A DNA stretch of 64,000 nucleotides from Lingula anatina (lineage: Eukaryota; Brachiopoda; Lingulata; Lingulida; Lingulidae). Shown one piece after another: positions 1-12,692 of this stretch (within the stretch, counting starts at the first letter, position 1; each line of letters begins with the position of its first letter). Location: NCBI RefSeq assembly GCF_001039355.2, contig NW_019775641.1, positions 141,631-205,630 of the forward strand. Direction: 5' to 3'. The notes beneath the pieces were generated by a model. That model was not told where the DNA came from. It ran no database searches and was given only the letters and a program-made list of their open reading frames with translations. Made by a program: the position numbers and the translations under genes.

Positions 1-152
1 TAATTTTTGAGAAATAAAAGATTTCTGAAACAAAAAGAATTGTACTTACTGGATATGTTAACAGAAACTTTGTAGAAATGTGAACAACAGGAAACCACAA
101 AGTATTCGCCACAAACATATACAGGTAAGAATACTGTAAAAAAAATACTCAC

Positions 153-3100
153 TTGTACATTTCTGGATCCAGAGATGCTAAATGATGAATATCTACATTG
201 CCTGCTTGTCTACTGAGCACTTTAGACAAGAAGAAACTGGCAAATGGAAGCTCTATCAATAGGTTGGAATATAAGGCCTGAAAACAGTTTTAACATCGTG
301 TAAATTGGAAGAACTGGTGTACCTCATAGACAAAAATAAAGCAAAACAAGACAACTCAATCAATAGTATAGCATTCACTTTATAATAATCATTCTTAAAA
401 ATCTATTACAGTGACAAGTCATAATAGGGCTTATTTTCATTTTTTTTTAGTTCAGAAGCGATCCTTTTTTTTTAACGAACCCACCTTTCCCAGCATTCTG
501 CCTAGAAAGTAGAAGTGGTTGGTGAATGACTCTACCAGCACCTTGGCCTGAGGGTTGGGGTAGAGCAGTTTGTCTGACGTGTATTTAAAGAAACCTCTGT
601 TGGGGTCAAACCCCGTCTTGAGCAACTCTGACAGGAATTCCCGAAAAATCCCTCCCCCATCTATCCCAGCTTCATCCAGTCCAACTGCATTCACTAATTG
701 CACCTGCATTCTTAGCTTCAAATTGGGCTCTGAAAGGGAAAAATAATATATGTAATATAATGCATAATATTTAATAAAGTTTAGCATGAACATAAAAGAC
801 AGTACATCTTAAATATTGTCTTTAAAATATCTTTTCATCACTTCACAATAACTACTTCCAAAAGTTAATATATAACATATTTATTTATTCTTTTAAGGTG
901 ATTTATAAAACAGTTTCGATTAACAAATCTTACACTTATTTTGTCTTTAACATTTATGCATGTATAATCCTTTTACTACAAACATGTGACACTCAGCTCT
1001 ATGGGTTGAGACTTTCTAAATAGATTTTTGTTATAATAATTGCTTACCATTATCTGGTGACAGTTTTTCAAAGGCATCTTCATAGATGTAGTTCCTCCTA
1101 ATCAGCACCTGTATGTGTGGACCACCAAAAAAGTGGGGCTCCCCCTGGTTCTCTTTTTTGTCTTGGAGTATCAGCTTACTAAATATCTGGAATTTTTTAT
1201 AACAAATTAAAAATAAATCTTATAAAACTTGTTGGGGGGTATCATTTAAATGATGGTTTATAAATTTTTTCTATTGTTTAATTTAAATCATTAAAAGACT
1301 GTTTAATTAAAAATTACGCCATCTAATTTTAATCATCGTGATAGCGACCCTGCATAATCAATCCTGCCTACCTTCACTCTTTCCTGAAATGGCACTACAA
1401 AAGGGATTTCTGTTAACACAGTCAACTGTCTGATTTCAGTGGTGGACAATGGAGGTCCATCTTCATCTGAAATGAAGAGGTAATAAAAATTAGTTTTCCA
1501 TGAATCAAGGTTTTGGATTAAAATGAAATAAATAAGGCACAGACAAAATATCACAATGCTATATACAAAATATACAATAAACTTCATAAGTTGGTAATTA
1601 TAACTATGATTCTGATAATTAAAACCTAAGATTCAGTAAAATTAAATGTGTATAGATTTACTCACCCATATAGTCTTTCAAACTCTACAAAATGATAGCA
1701 GATAAAATTAAAATACCATCAAATTTTTCAAAGATATGGCACAACAAATTATGAAAAATATCGAAAATTTAAAATTAAAAAAAATTTGGTACATCTTATA
1801 TCAAGAAGTGGATTGACTTCATTAAAAACTTTTATAGTTTGTATTGAATCAATAAATAATAAATAAATAAATAATAAATTCTACATGCATTTTGTTGCTC
1901 TGATTACTATTATAATTTGTTCCCTACCTCAGCCTCCAAGCCTGCACCAAATTCTTGTCGAGTAAAGCGACCTGCTTTAAATATTTGAGATGGCTAAAAA
2001 TATTATAAGAAATAATAAGGAATAATAATAAGATGAAAATTACCTCAAACACCAGAAAGAAAACATTTTATGAATCCATTTAAAACAAAACAGAATATAT
2101 GAATAATCTGATAAAATAAAGTGTAATTATGGATCAGTAGTATTTTAATATTCTAAATGAAATTATCTAAATTATCATGATTTTCATTTTCTAACACCTT
2201 CTCTGTATCTTAAACTCAAAATATCATTGAGCTTTTTAGGTGTAGCAATAAGATTACTAAACCCTTACCTTATCTGCAAGTATGTTTACTTGATTTGACA
2301 ACCAATGATTCCTGGGGCAGAAAGGACGCCTTGCATTTCTCAAATACAGCTGTTTCACCAACTGTGCCATTCTCTGAATATTAATAATTAAACATCATCA
2401 AATAAAAATAAGCAATTTACCCGACTGCATAAGAATGTTTTCACATGAACTTTAACTCTATGAAGCTACACACTCTTCTAACAAAGAAGTTTACTGTTCA
2501 GTATTAGACCTTGAAAATAAACCTCTTTAAAATTGATAATCAAAATTTGCCATTTCTTATAACATCAATATCATAATCATCTTAAACAAAATTTAATCAA
2601 CAAGAAAAGAACAGTCATATATAAGGCATACTCATCACAACCTGAAATAAAAAAGCCCATGTCTGCTTTTTTTCCTCCAGTTCTTCCTTGGATGTGATTT
2701 TTTGCTTCACCCCAACACTCTTCAGAGCAGACACATATTCCTGTTGAAGACTGCGCTTGGATTCTGGATGGGCAATCTCAATGATACCCAGACAAGCATC
2801 ACGCAGAGCAGCGCTCATCAAGACCAGCTCAGCCACACTGAAGGGCATATGAGAGGACTGTTCACCTGAGAAGCAAAAGAATGGTAATAAATAAATAAAT
2901 AATCATATTTAATATTATTATCCAGTGCCATTTTGATTAATACGAAAGCATCTTAGGGCATCCTGTACATTGAACAGACTAATTTCTTATCTCTATGAAA
3001 ATCTTGTGACAAAGGAGTCTGTAATCAGAAAATATCATTTAAGGAGTCAGTAAATCATCCTACTTTTCATACAGCCATCTTTTCATAATAATTACCAATA

Positions 3101-6100
3101 TCATTATAGAGAGCACATCAAATGAAAAGTTAGTAACATTTTTTGTACTATCAAACTTACCTTCATCACCAAAAAACTCGGCATCATGTAAAGTAATAAT
3201 ATTATGGTTGAACAAAGTACAGAATGAGGACAGCAAGGGTACAATCTGGTCTACAAGATTTTGATGCATCTGAAGTCCTCTGGATAATAACTGCAGCAGG
3301 GATGTGCTAGACCTACATTATACAAAATGATAATATCAATAAAAATATCAATTAAAAATATTTAGTTAACTACAGAAAAAAACAGCTTGTCCCCTGTTAA
3401 AACTCACAGCTAAAGACTTTCAATGTCAACTTGCTGTTGACTGAAACAAAATTAATCAAAACCAAACATTATATTTAATTATTAATAAATTTTCATCATT
3501 TTTTCATATTAATTTGTTCATGTTCCCGTTTTCGGTTATTCTTACCCTGTTACTGTTGGAGCACATACAGACACACACAAATACCACAGATTCTTCAGGA
3601 ACAGTTTGTTTAGGGACAGTGAATATAGTAACCTAAGGAGCAAAAATGATAATTTAAAAAAAATATGAGAATGATGGAAATTCAATGTTATTGATATAAT
3701 ATATCTGTTCAAATAAAAGAATATTACTATGAAAAATTTAAGAAGTATAAAATTCACAGCAACTACAAACATTTTTGAAAAAAAAAATTATCACTTTATT
3801 AAAAAACAACAGTACCCAGTCAAAATGCTTAATCCATAGAAGACCTACCTGACTTTATGAACTGTTAATCCATATTTAGACATCAGAGTGTGACAAAGTG
3901 TGCACACAGCAGACAAAGTGGTTTCAGATGGGTCTCTGCTTAGGCTGATTAAAACACTGTTCACAAACTTTGGGGAGTCTATGACCTGAACACACTGCTC
4001 CTTTACTGCTACAAGACCTTCAGCAGTTTCCTAAATATATAATAAGAACTGCTTAGCAATTTAGCCTTTTTTGCCCATTGCAACTTTTTGAACTATTTTC
4101 AAATCCATATGTTATATCCTGTAGATCTACTGCTTTACTGCATTTGTGCAAAACAACAAGAAAAAACTGAATTTGAATTTACTTAAGTACAACAAGACAA
4201 TTTCTTGGAAACACACAATCCAAACTGATCAGCATTTTTTTTTTTTGCTTAATATTTTCTTCTTTAATTTTTTCATCATCTTGCACTATGTAATTGTAAC
4301 TTAAGAACAATTACATGAAAAATTTACATCTCTTTTACAGCAACAAGACCTTCAGCAGTTTTTTGACATATAAGATGTGTGTGATTTTTTTTGTAAAACC
4401 ATTTTATGACATAACATTTTCAGTTATATCATTAAATTGCAAAAAATGAATTTACAGCTGTTTAAATGAAACCGTAGAATGATTGGTGCTAATTTTCTTA
4501 TTCTACCTCTCTAAATTTAAACTTCCCAGTATGTATTTAATAACCAGTGACTGGTATTAAAATTTGTGTCCTACACTTACATAGTCCACAGTGTCCATCA
4601 TTTCCTCATCATCAGAGTCAGACTCCTGTCCAGAGTCACTTGTTAATTTTTTCCCAGGTAAAGTGATAATGAGTCTCTTCATCACCTGTAGGTAGTGCTG
4701 GAAGTCTCTGGGTGATAGCGTATCTACAATACAAATTGTTCTGAAGTACTGATTTGAAAGAAAAAGAAATCCCCTTGCATTGGATTGAATGTGGATTTTA
4801 GAATAACCTACTGACTATAAATGCGAACTATATCAAGGACAGGAACTTCATGTATTTCTCCTCAAACAAAGAAATTCCATCACATATTTAAAAGAGTAGA
4901 GCAAAATTTCTTCTTTGAAAGGCAAAGTGAAAAAAATTACAATCCTGGGCTACAAATAATTACCAAGTTTTGGTTTTGACAGAGTTAAAAATGCATGGAG
5001 CAGCCATGGTGAGGCAGTGGTGCCTTTCCTGTAGTCTTGGAACCTTTCTTCTGTATCAGCCACTCCTATGTTTGCTTTCATATTCTCTAGGTCTGGTGCC
5101 AGGGCATGGAGGAGTTCTACAAAGGGGAAATTCCACTGCTGCCCACAGGCCATGGCAGGGAGCAAGAAGTAGCGTACTTGGTCTGAGGGCTGAGAACAGA
5201 AGAACTCTTGGCAAAAGTGGTGGATTACCATGTCCCTAAAGCCATATAAATAAAGCATATAAAGCCACATTATGTAAATACACATTCATATCACTCAGTA
5301 TAGCTTTATACTATGTTATAGCTTTATATATTATTTAAAGTAAGTAAGATAAAACACACTGCTCTCTCTGGTGCATCAAAGAAGAAGGTACATGTAGTAA
5401 AAAATGAAACGGCACATATACTACAGTTTTAAAGAATTGAAATATAGCATGCACCCTACAATTTTAATACAATGGAATACAACATGCACCCTACCTGAAT
5501 TCTTTGTCCTCTCTATCAGCTATAAGCTCCAGTGGTTTCTTTAACAGTTCATACAAACTTTCAGACAGGGGTGTTGGTGGTTTGGTAGTTTCTTCAAAAC
5601 AAGCTGGGACTCTAGTCTCAAATACAGTTTTCAAGTACCCAAAATATCCTGTAAAACAATTACCACATGATTTTAGATTCAGAGTCGCTGATATTTAGGT
5701 ACTGAATTATATCTTTTCAGTGAGCACAAATCTTTATCATCAAAAGAAAGTTTGGTCATTACTTTCATTTCTTACCTTTTTTCATGACTCCAATGTACAA
5801 TGGTCTCAAGACAGCTGTAGTTGGATCTTTCATCCCTTTATATGTGTCTGATGAAGTAAAAACCTCCAACATTCTCATAGGGACTGCTATTGGTAATTGT
5901 TTTGATGATATAATGGACAGGTACCTGAAATACAAGTATGAAAGTATTATATATACATTCCCCTCAACATGATTTTAAACTAGTTGAGGTTAAACAGTCA
6001 CTTTTCTATTTGTTGGTTCTTTTTTTATTCCATTTACTTGTGCAGATGGCTTTATTTTTGAATATATATCAGTTTGAATAGTTGAACTAGGTGGAAACTA

Positions 6101-8183
6101 AATAGTCAAATTAAAAAACAACAATAGAATATGGGTGACTGTCAATGATAAAATAGACAGTGATCTGATGGCATTTGTGTAAATATTTTTTGTCTTACTT
6201 AATAATGTAAAAAGAGAAGAAAAAGAGTACAAGAGTACCAAATAACTGAGTCATAATCATTCTCTCTGTTAAATCAATACTACTTTCCATCTTACCTGGC
6301 ACAAAGTAATGTAAGGGATTTCACTTGGTACAATCCAACAGGTAAGTCCCTGTTCAAAAGCTGCATTAGCAGGTCCTTATGGTACACAAGTAACTGGCAT
6401 ACTGCCAACTGATACAAAAATATATAAATATAGTACTTGGAAATTCAAAATGAATCAAACAATGTATTTATATAATCTGAAATTGAATGCAAGTGTTAAA
6501 TTTTAACCCCGACAAGCAAATGCAAATTTTGGCTAAAAAAGGAATGTATGCAAAACAACACCTGAAATTGACTTTTGTTTTAATAACAAACTAACAGAAG
6601 TTTGTTTGGTGTATTTTTTCACAATTCTTATCACCCTTTCATCAATTGTGTGATACTATTAAACTTATCAGTGATATCAAAGTGACTATTTTGAATTATC
6701 CAGTTATATTATACTGAGATAATGAAAAAATTTAAACTGTGTGACTGGGCCTTAGGAGATGTGGCCAAGCTTTACTGGTTCACCTCAAGAAGGTTGAAAC
6801 CTGTTGATCTCTTTTTGAAACGAAGATCAAATATTAGATTTTCTTTTCTTATTATAGCAGTTATATGTTTCTTACCAGCCTATCACTGTCCTGATCTTCT
6901 TCAAAAAAGAAAAGCAACCTCCTGATTAGCTCAGCAACTCTGTTCACATTAGCTGTGGATTGTTTTACCTTGTTCAGCTCTCCAATATATCTATCAAACG
7001 CAGCTCGTAGATCTGATTTCTTTAAAGAATAATATTCAAAGTTTAAAAAAATTCAATTTCAGTAGTAGGTTAAATCAATTCAAATACAAATTTCATTTAA
7101 TACATCATATTCAAACTGAATGCAAAACTTAATATTTAAAAAGAGTCAAAAAGACTCAATTAAATAAGTTCCAAAAAATAATAAAAACCTCTTCAAATGA
7201 TTGGTGCAATCTCAAAATTTCTTCTATATATTATAAATTATAAAATAAAAATTTTGGGGACCTATTAAATTCTATTCTTACCCATTTCCTTCTCACACAA
7301 GCAGATCTGTAAAATGCTGATATTTTAGTAACACTGGCATTTTGTTGTCTAAAAGCCTGAAACACCATTCAAAGAATATTTTAGAATCATATATTTGAAG
7401 CATAGAGTATTACAGCAAACAGAAAAAAGTTGAGGTCTTAAAATGTAAAGACAACATCCAAAGAAAGTTCTAGTTATCAATGACTGGTTTTATATATATT
7501 TATATATGTTTACAAAAGCTTTAGCTTCACATTAAAAAAATGATACATGAAACTTGTAAGCAACAAACAAACTAATACCTCTCTCTTCTCTCGTTCTGCT
7601 TGGGCTCTTTGCAGCAAGGTATCTTTTTCTTCCTGGAGAAAAAAAATTCAGTTATTGTGCATTTGGTATTAATTTTCTTTAACATGAGATAATCACCACT
7701 TTTCACTTGACTGTTTATATCAAATCAAGAACGATTTATAAAAAGAAAATATAAGGTAACAGGGCGAAAAAATAAAAATACCAACGGAGGGCTCGTCCGG
7801 GAATTGAACCCGGGACCTCTCGCACCCGAAGCGAGAATCATACCCCTAGACCAACGAGCCAGGCAAGATTGCCGGCTCATTTTTTTAAATATAAAGCAAG
7901 CTTTTACCATTTCGATACTTAAGACATAACTAACGACATTTTCATCAAAATAGTTCATCAGATGGTTCGACATTCGTTTCTTCTAAAAGTGTATATAATC
8001 AAAATTGGGTCACGAGCTAATAATGAATCATAGTGACATTACATTTTTCCTTAAGAGCGTTTAGCGATCAGTGACAAATTTGCGAAGTGAGAAATATTTA
8101 AACAATTCTGCTGTTACCTTTTTACTAGCCCCTCTTAAAGACTGTACTGGCTTTCGTCGAAAATCCCCTTCAAAGCTCCACAT
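153..8183 (-). CDS. UBE3C: UBE3C, HECT-type E3 ubiquitin ligase (C-terminus outside window)
   Basis: UBE3C is a proteasome-associated HECT E3 that extends ubiquitin chains on substrates. Start codon at 8183-8181 (MWSFEGDFRRKP, matching the family N-terminus). I join 20 exons in phase: 8118-8183, 7579-7632, 7282-7356, 6876-7019, 6296-6408, 5776-5924, 5495-5648, 4964-5235, 4581-4723, 3849-4030, 3546-3632, 3161-3312, 2642-2865, 2269-2373, 1928-1993, 1666-1684, 1372-1466, 1048-1186, 485-729, 153-277. That gives about 869 residues; the human protein has 1083. A weak IQ-like segment follows residue 40, then a helical middle region, then the HECT N-lobe with GLDEAGIDGGGIFREFL and YPNPQAK. The last ~200 residues, including the catalytic cysteine, lie left of the window, so activity cannot be judged. 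It faces DPH5 head-to-head. Family call is firm from HECT and N-terminal similarity; the 19-nt exon is the least certain piece. Confidence 0.93.
7789..7860 (-). tRNA. tRNA-Pro (anticodon CGG)
   Basis: The minus strand reads as a full 72-nt cloverleaf starting GGCTCGT and ending ACGAGCC plus discriminator C. The anticodon loop is CTTCGGGTG, giving CGG. The B box GGTTCAATTCC and the A-box region TGGTCTAGGGG are intact. The gene has no intron. It lies within intron 1 of UBE3C, on the same strand. A B-box promoter should make it transcribed independently by RNA polymerase III; a T-run is present just downstream on the minus strand (plus-strand A-rich stretch near 7767-7777). Confidence 0.95.
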
Positions 8184-8528
8184 TTCAAATTACTTGGGAA
8201 ATAAAGAATATTCGGGAGCCTCTTGCTACAATGTTGATATAATGTAAAACGCACGCAAAAATATCTGCATGAAATATTAACTGCTTTTTATACATTACAA
8301 TATATAACTTTTGTATCAATATTAATAGTTATTATCAGTTTTTGTATTGATTCATTTATTTTTTTATAATCTTTATGCTATTAAGATAGAAATACATTAC
8401 AAAAATCTCAAATTAAGGTTTTTAATATTTTACAACTTTTTACTTGCTCTATGATCTTATATATATTACTTACCTCCTTTTAAAAAAGAATACATGTGGT
8501 TCTCGTAGACAGGATCGTTGGCAACGAT
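8184..8528. promoter_or_regulatory. Head-to-head intergenic region, UBE3C / DPH5
   Basis: Only 345 bp separate the start codons of UBE3C (minus) and DPH5 (plus), so the two probably share a bidirectional promoter. I see no TATA box at a convincing distance. A five-codon upstream ORF (ATG at 8494, stop at 8506-8508) precedes the DPH5 start and is out of frame with it. Transcription starts cannot be placed from sequence. Confidence 0.55.
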
Positions 8529-11500
8529 ATGTTTTATTTAGTTGGGTTAGGATTGGGTGATGCAAAAGATATTACTGTAAAGGGTTTGGAAATTGTTCGA
8601 AAGGCACGTCGAGTTTATCTTGAAGCCTACACTTCCATTCTGACAATTGGAAAAAATGAATTGGTAGGTGGATATTAATTTACCGGCCTTAATTTACTCA
8701 TAATCATACATGTAAATGTAAATTTGTCATTGTTCTTTATCCTCCATAGTCTTCATGCCTTTAAAATTTCAAGATAAACATGTCGGGAACACAAAACCGA
8801 CATACCAACATTCACGTGATTTTGCATGTGGCAGTATGTAGTTAAACAGTTAAATGAAGCAGATGCTAAACTATAGTCTGTCTCTAAGTTAGCAATAATG
8901 ACACCCATAATGACATCAAGGAAATATTATTTCTGAAAATAGGAGAAATTTTACGGAAGAGAGATTATACTGGCTGATAGAGAGATGGTTGAGCAACAGT
9001 CTGGTAAGTAACAAGAAAGAAAGCTTGTTGCAAGGGAGATATGAGCGGTGTGACTGAATTGCGCAATACAGGGCAACACAGTGCAATACACTTCAAAAAT
9101 CAAATCCAGTAGCAATTACACAAAAGAAATGACCATTCCCAGCAAAGTAGGGCGATATAAAAACAACCTATATTACTAGGTAAGTAATATCATTGATATA
9201 ACTTAACAAATCAGCAAGACCTTTATATTGTCTGGTTGGCAGCCATGTTGGCGAGTGGTTCTTCTTGGATATATTACTGGCCAAGAAGAGCTACTCGCCA
9301 ACATGGCGGCTGACCAAACAATGAAAAAATTGTCAAGTTGTATCAGCAATAATAATTACTATGTACTATATTTTGCTTTTATATCACCCTATTTTATTTG
9401 AAATTATCCTTTCCTGTGTTTACTTGCAACTGGACTTGTGTTATCAAGTGTATTGCGCTGTGTTGCACTGTATTGCAGTGTATTGGGCAATTCAGTCACA
9501 CCCAGATATGAGTTATGTGGGTCTACTGTCGGGTTTTTAATTTCTACCAACAAAACAAAACAATGCTGAGAGGTCAGGGCAGACATTTCATCATACTGAT
9601 AATTGGCATAACATCATTTCACCTCAGTAAAACATTTTCAGTTCTTAATTTTCCAAAATATAAAAGAGTACAATTTACAGATAGAAGCAATTTCACATCA
9701 CCATGATTGCTATAAAATAAATTGGAATGAATAGAAATGAAAATAAGGCTTCGTTCACATGGAATGTCTATTTTCTAAAAATCTATTTTCTATTCGCGCT
9801 ATCTTATGATCACGGTCTGTGCCCTGAATATCCCGCCGCGTAATTACTGGCAGCGCGAGCCAGTTACTTATAGTAACTTATAGTAACTGGCTCGCGCTGC
9901 CAGTAATTACGCCGCGGGATATTCAGGGCACAGACCGTGATCATAAGACATACCGCGAATAGAAAATAGAATTTAGAAAATAGACATTGCATGTGAATGA
10001 AGCCTAAGTTTTGTAGTGAAAATGGATATCAAGAATAAGAAAAATACAGTGAAATGTCCTTAAAAGATTTTTAATCAATTTAAAATGAGCTCACACATTG
10101 TATAAAGTGTTACCATTTTGCAGATGAAATTTTCAAAGATTCAGAGACAGAAGATATAGCCTTTTTAGTAGTTGGGGACCCATTTGGGTGAGTTTTGGTT
10201 CTTTTTATCTCCACTTTATGAAAGCAAATACTAAACAGACATATAAAGGTAACATATATGTCATTTGTTTTCTGTATTCTCTAATAAAGGCAGCAAATTT
10301 ATTTCATTTCAGTGCCACCACTCACACAGACTTGGTGCTCCGGGCAAAGGAAAAGGGGATAGCATATAGAGTGATTCACAATGCTTCCATAATGAATGCT
10401 ATTGGATGCTGTGGACTACAGGTAAGAAAAACATTTACATATACATATTTTGGGGACAGTGGTGAAAGTGGATTTTTTTAGAAGCCAATCCAGTTATTTT
10501 GGTCTTTTGCAACCAACTGCTATACATTGCATGTACAGTACTTTGCACAGTCTTGTTTGAGAAATCAATTTGTAAAAGGGTTGGACATTTTGAACAGAAA
10601 TTTACAAAAGAGCCAATACAGATGTTGTGCAACAACATATGCAGAACAACTTAAAATGTTAAATTATGTTTTTGGATAGACAATATACCTACCAAGATGA
10701 TTATGCTATGGATTAAATTTGTCATGACTTTGAAAAACAAATGATTGTTGCATGTGTATTGTTACCTACAGAAGACACCACACAGTTGCCAGAGTTTGTT
10801 CTTAATCAGTATGTGAAGTACAAAAAAACATGTACCATTATATTGAAGTTTGCACCTCTCCTCAGGCCAAAGATGTTTTTCTCTCCCAGCTGACACAATT
10901 CATGACTTTACTTACTTGATCATCATTCATGATTTTACTTTTATAAGTTATTTCAAACATGCATAAGATAATTTTATGTAAGCTTACAGAAATTATTTTT
11001 CAGCTTTATAATTTTGGAGAAACTGTGTCCATTGTTTTCTGGACAGAAGATTGGAGACCAGACAGTTTTTATGACAAGATTGCCAACAATAAGAAAGGAG
11101 GCATGCACACTCTTTGTCTCTTAGGTATGATATTATATAACAGGCTTTGTGAATGCATATTTTACATGCCTATAAATGGACCACTTGCTGTTTTCATTAT
11201 TGTGTTTAAACATGTGACATTTAATCTTAAAATGGGATTTTATGACTGAAACTAATGCATTTTATTTATCAAAAATAACATTTGAAGTTGATTTTTTTTC
11301 TTTTACCATGTGATAAAAATTTTAACGGCTTTTGTGTTTTTTGACAACTAATGAATTTTTCTGTAATAGTTAAAGATGCATACAAAGTCAATTTTTTGTG
11401 ACAAAAATCAACCAAATGCCAGCATATAGTTTCAAGTAGTATAACTAAGAGAATTACCAAAAGGCATTGTTTAATTTTACCCGAAAATGATGTTTGAACT

Positions 11501-12692
11501 GATTTTTCTCCTGGCATTCTAAGCTGTATGTCAATGGGGCAGGAAAGTAGGTCACAAAAGTAGGTTAAATTTACAACCATAAATTTAAAGAAAGGAGCAG
11601 TCTAAAGGTCTTTTATGGCTGATCGAGTGATCTATTCAGTTTATCCCTTGGCATGTCGAATTTATTTGAGTCATATAAGAATCTAGTAGAAGTGGTTTAC
11701 ATGTGTTACTGGGAATCCACCCTCCACCGATGCTCGGTTCGTATGTACCTTTAAGAAATGTTTATTAAATATGTATTTGAAAGGTTTCAAGAGACAGTTT
11801 AAACATTTTTATTGATTTTGTTTTTCAGATATTAAAGTCAAGGAGCAGTCTATTGAAAATTTGATGAGGTAAAGATTAATATTTAACCGCTTATCCTCGT
11901 TACAAAATGTATATTCACAACAAAGAAGGCTAGTTCTTTATATCTTTTAATGCTTTACACATAGCTGTTAAATTGAAGTGACACCCAACTGCTTTTTAGA
12001 AATGCATTAAACAGATTTTTTAATTTAAGGGGCAGAAAAATCTTTGAGCCACCAAGGTATATGACAGTTAATCAAGCAGCAGAACAACTTCTAGAAATTA
12101 TTGAAAAGAAAAAACAAGAGGGGGACCAAGAACTAGGTAAGTTGCTTCAAACTGAATTTTATTTTTCATATATTATCTTGAATATTATCTGAGAAAGAGT
12201 GCTTAAGTTGCCTGATTTATACATAATTGGGATTTTTTTGATAAGAAAATGTTTAATCTTTACTTTATATGTAACAAAAATGTGTAAGGAACATTTTATA
12301 TTCAATCATGGAGTTTTAGATTAACAGCTTCCTAAAATGCATAAAACCATGATGTTCATATTATTTTTTTTTAATTCCAAATATCTCAATGAAAACACAT
12401 TAGGTACTGGTATGTGCATATGTGTGTGCCTGTGAAATTCTATACTAAAGTTGAAATATATGTATCTATTAATATTTATAATTGTTCTTCAGAATTGACA
12501 GAGGACACAGTTTGTGTTGGAGTGGCCAGGGTGGGGTCAGACACACAGCAAATAGTCTCAGGGACCCTAAAGCAAATGACCACAGTGGACTTTGGAGGAC
12601 CACTTCATTCTTTAGTGATAGCTGGACACTTGCACCCTTTAGAAAATGACATGCTTAAACTTTTTGCAGTTGATGTCAACACATTAAGTTGA
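8529..12692 (+). CDS. DPH5: DPH5, diphthine methyl ester synthase
   Basis: DPH5 is the SAM-dependent methyltransferase of diphthamide synthesis; it methylates the modified histidine intermediate on elongation factor 2 in the cytosol. Eight exons join in phase to 278 residues (human about 285): 8529-8663, 8943-9003, 10124-10187, 10313-10421, 11004-11124, 11829-11868, 12030-12136, 12493-12692. The start [20 protein letters not shown] is the family N-terminus. Other signatures are [18 protein letters not shown] (SAM-binding tetrapyrrole-methylase-like fold), [29 protein letters not shown] and [17 protein letters not shown]. The small exon 2 encodes [20 protein letters not shown]. The stop is TGA at 12690-12692, with a candidate AATAAA at 12965. 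The last codons are NTLS, shorter than the vertebrate tail. Intron 2 carries two fold-back transposons. Confidence 0.96.
9046..9503. mobile_element. Fold-back MITE with 9-bp target duplication (Mutator-like)
   Basis: A 458-bp element in DPH5 intron 2. It is flanked by the direct repeat AGATATGAG at 9037-9045 and 9504-9512. Termini are inverted: CGGTGTGACTGAATTGC at left, and the reverse complement of the right end starts GGGTGTGACTGAATTGC. The inverted similarity continues with indels through CAATACA/CAACACAG repeats to a central hairpin (about 9228-9325) containing GCCATGTTGGCGAGT in both arms. There is no coding capacity. A 9-bp duplication with long terminal inverted repeats is typical of Mutator-like elements; the superfamily is inferred. 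Confidence 0.85.
9747..10004. mobile_element. Palindromic MITE with TAA target duplication (PIF/Harbinger-like)
   Basis: A 258-bp near-perfect palindrome in DPH5 intron 2, beginning GGCTTCGTTCACATGGAATG and ending with the near-complement ...CATGTGAATGAAGCC. The arms meet near 9875 at a short repeat of TTATAGTAAC. The inner ~60 bp of each arm (from TGATCACGGTCTGTGCCC inward) is almost identical. TAA flanks both ends (9744-9746, 10005-10007). A 3-bp TWA duplication fits PIF/Harbinger. The strong hairpin would fold in the DPH5 pre-mRNA. Confidence 0.85.

Noticed and set aside
7725-7973. 82-codon minus frame containing LARWSRGMILASGARGPG
   Set aside because: It is a translation of the tRNA-Pro gene, a common false protein.
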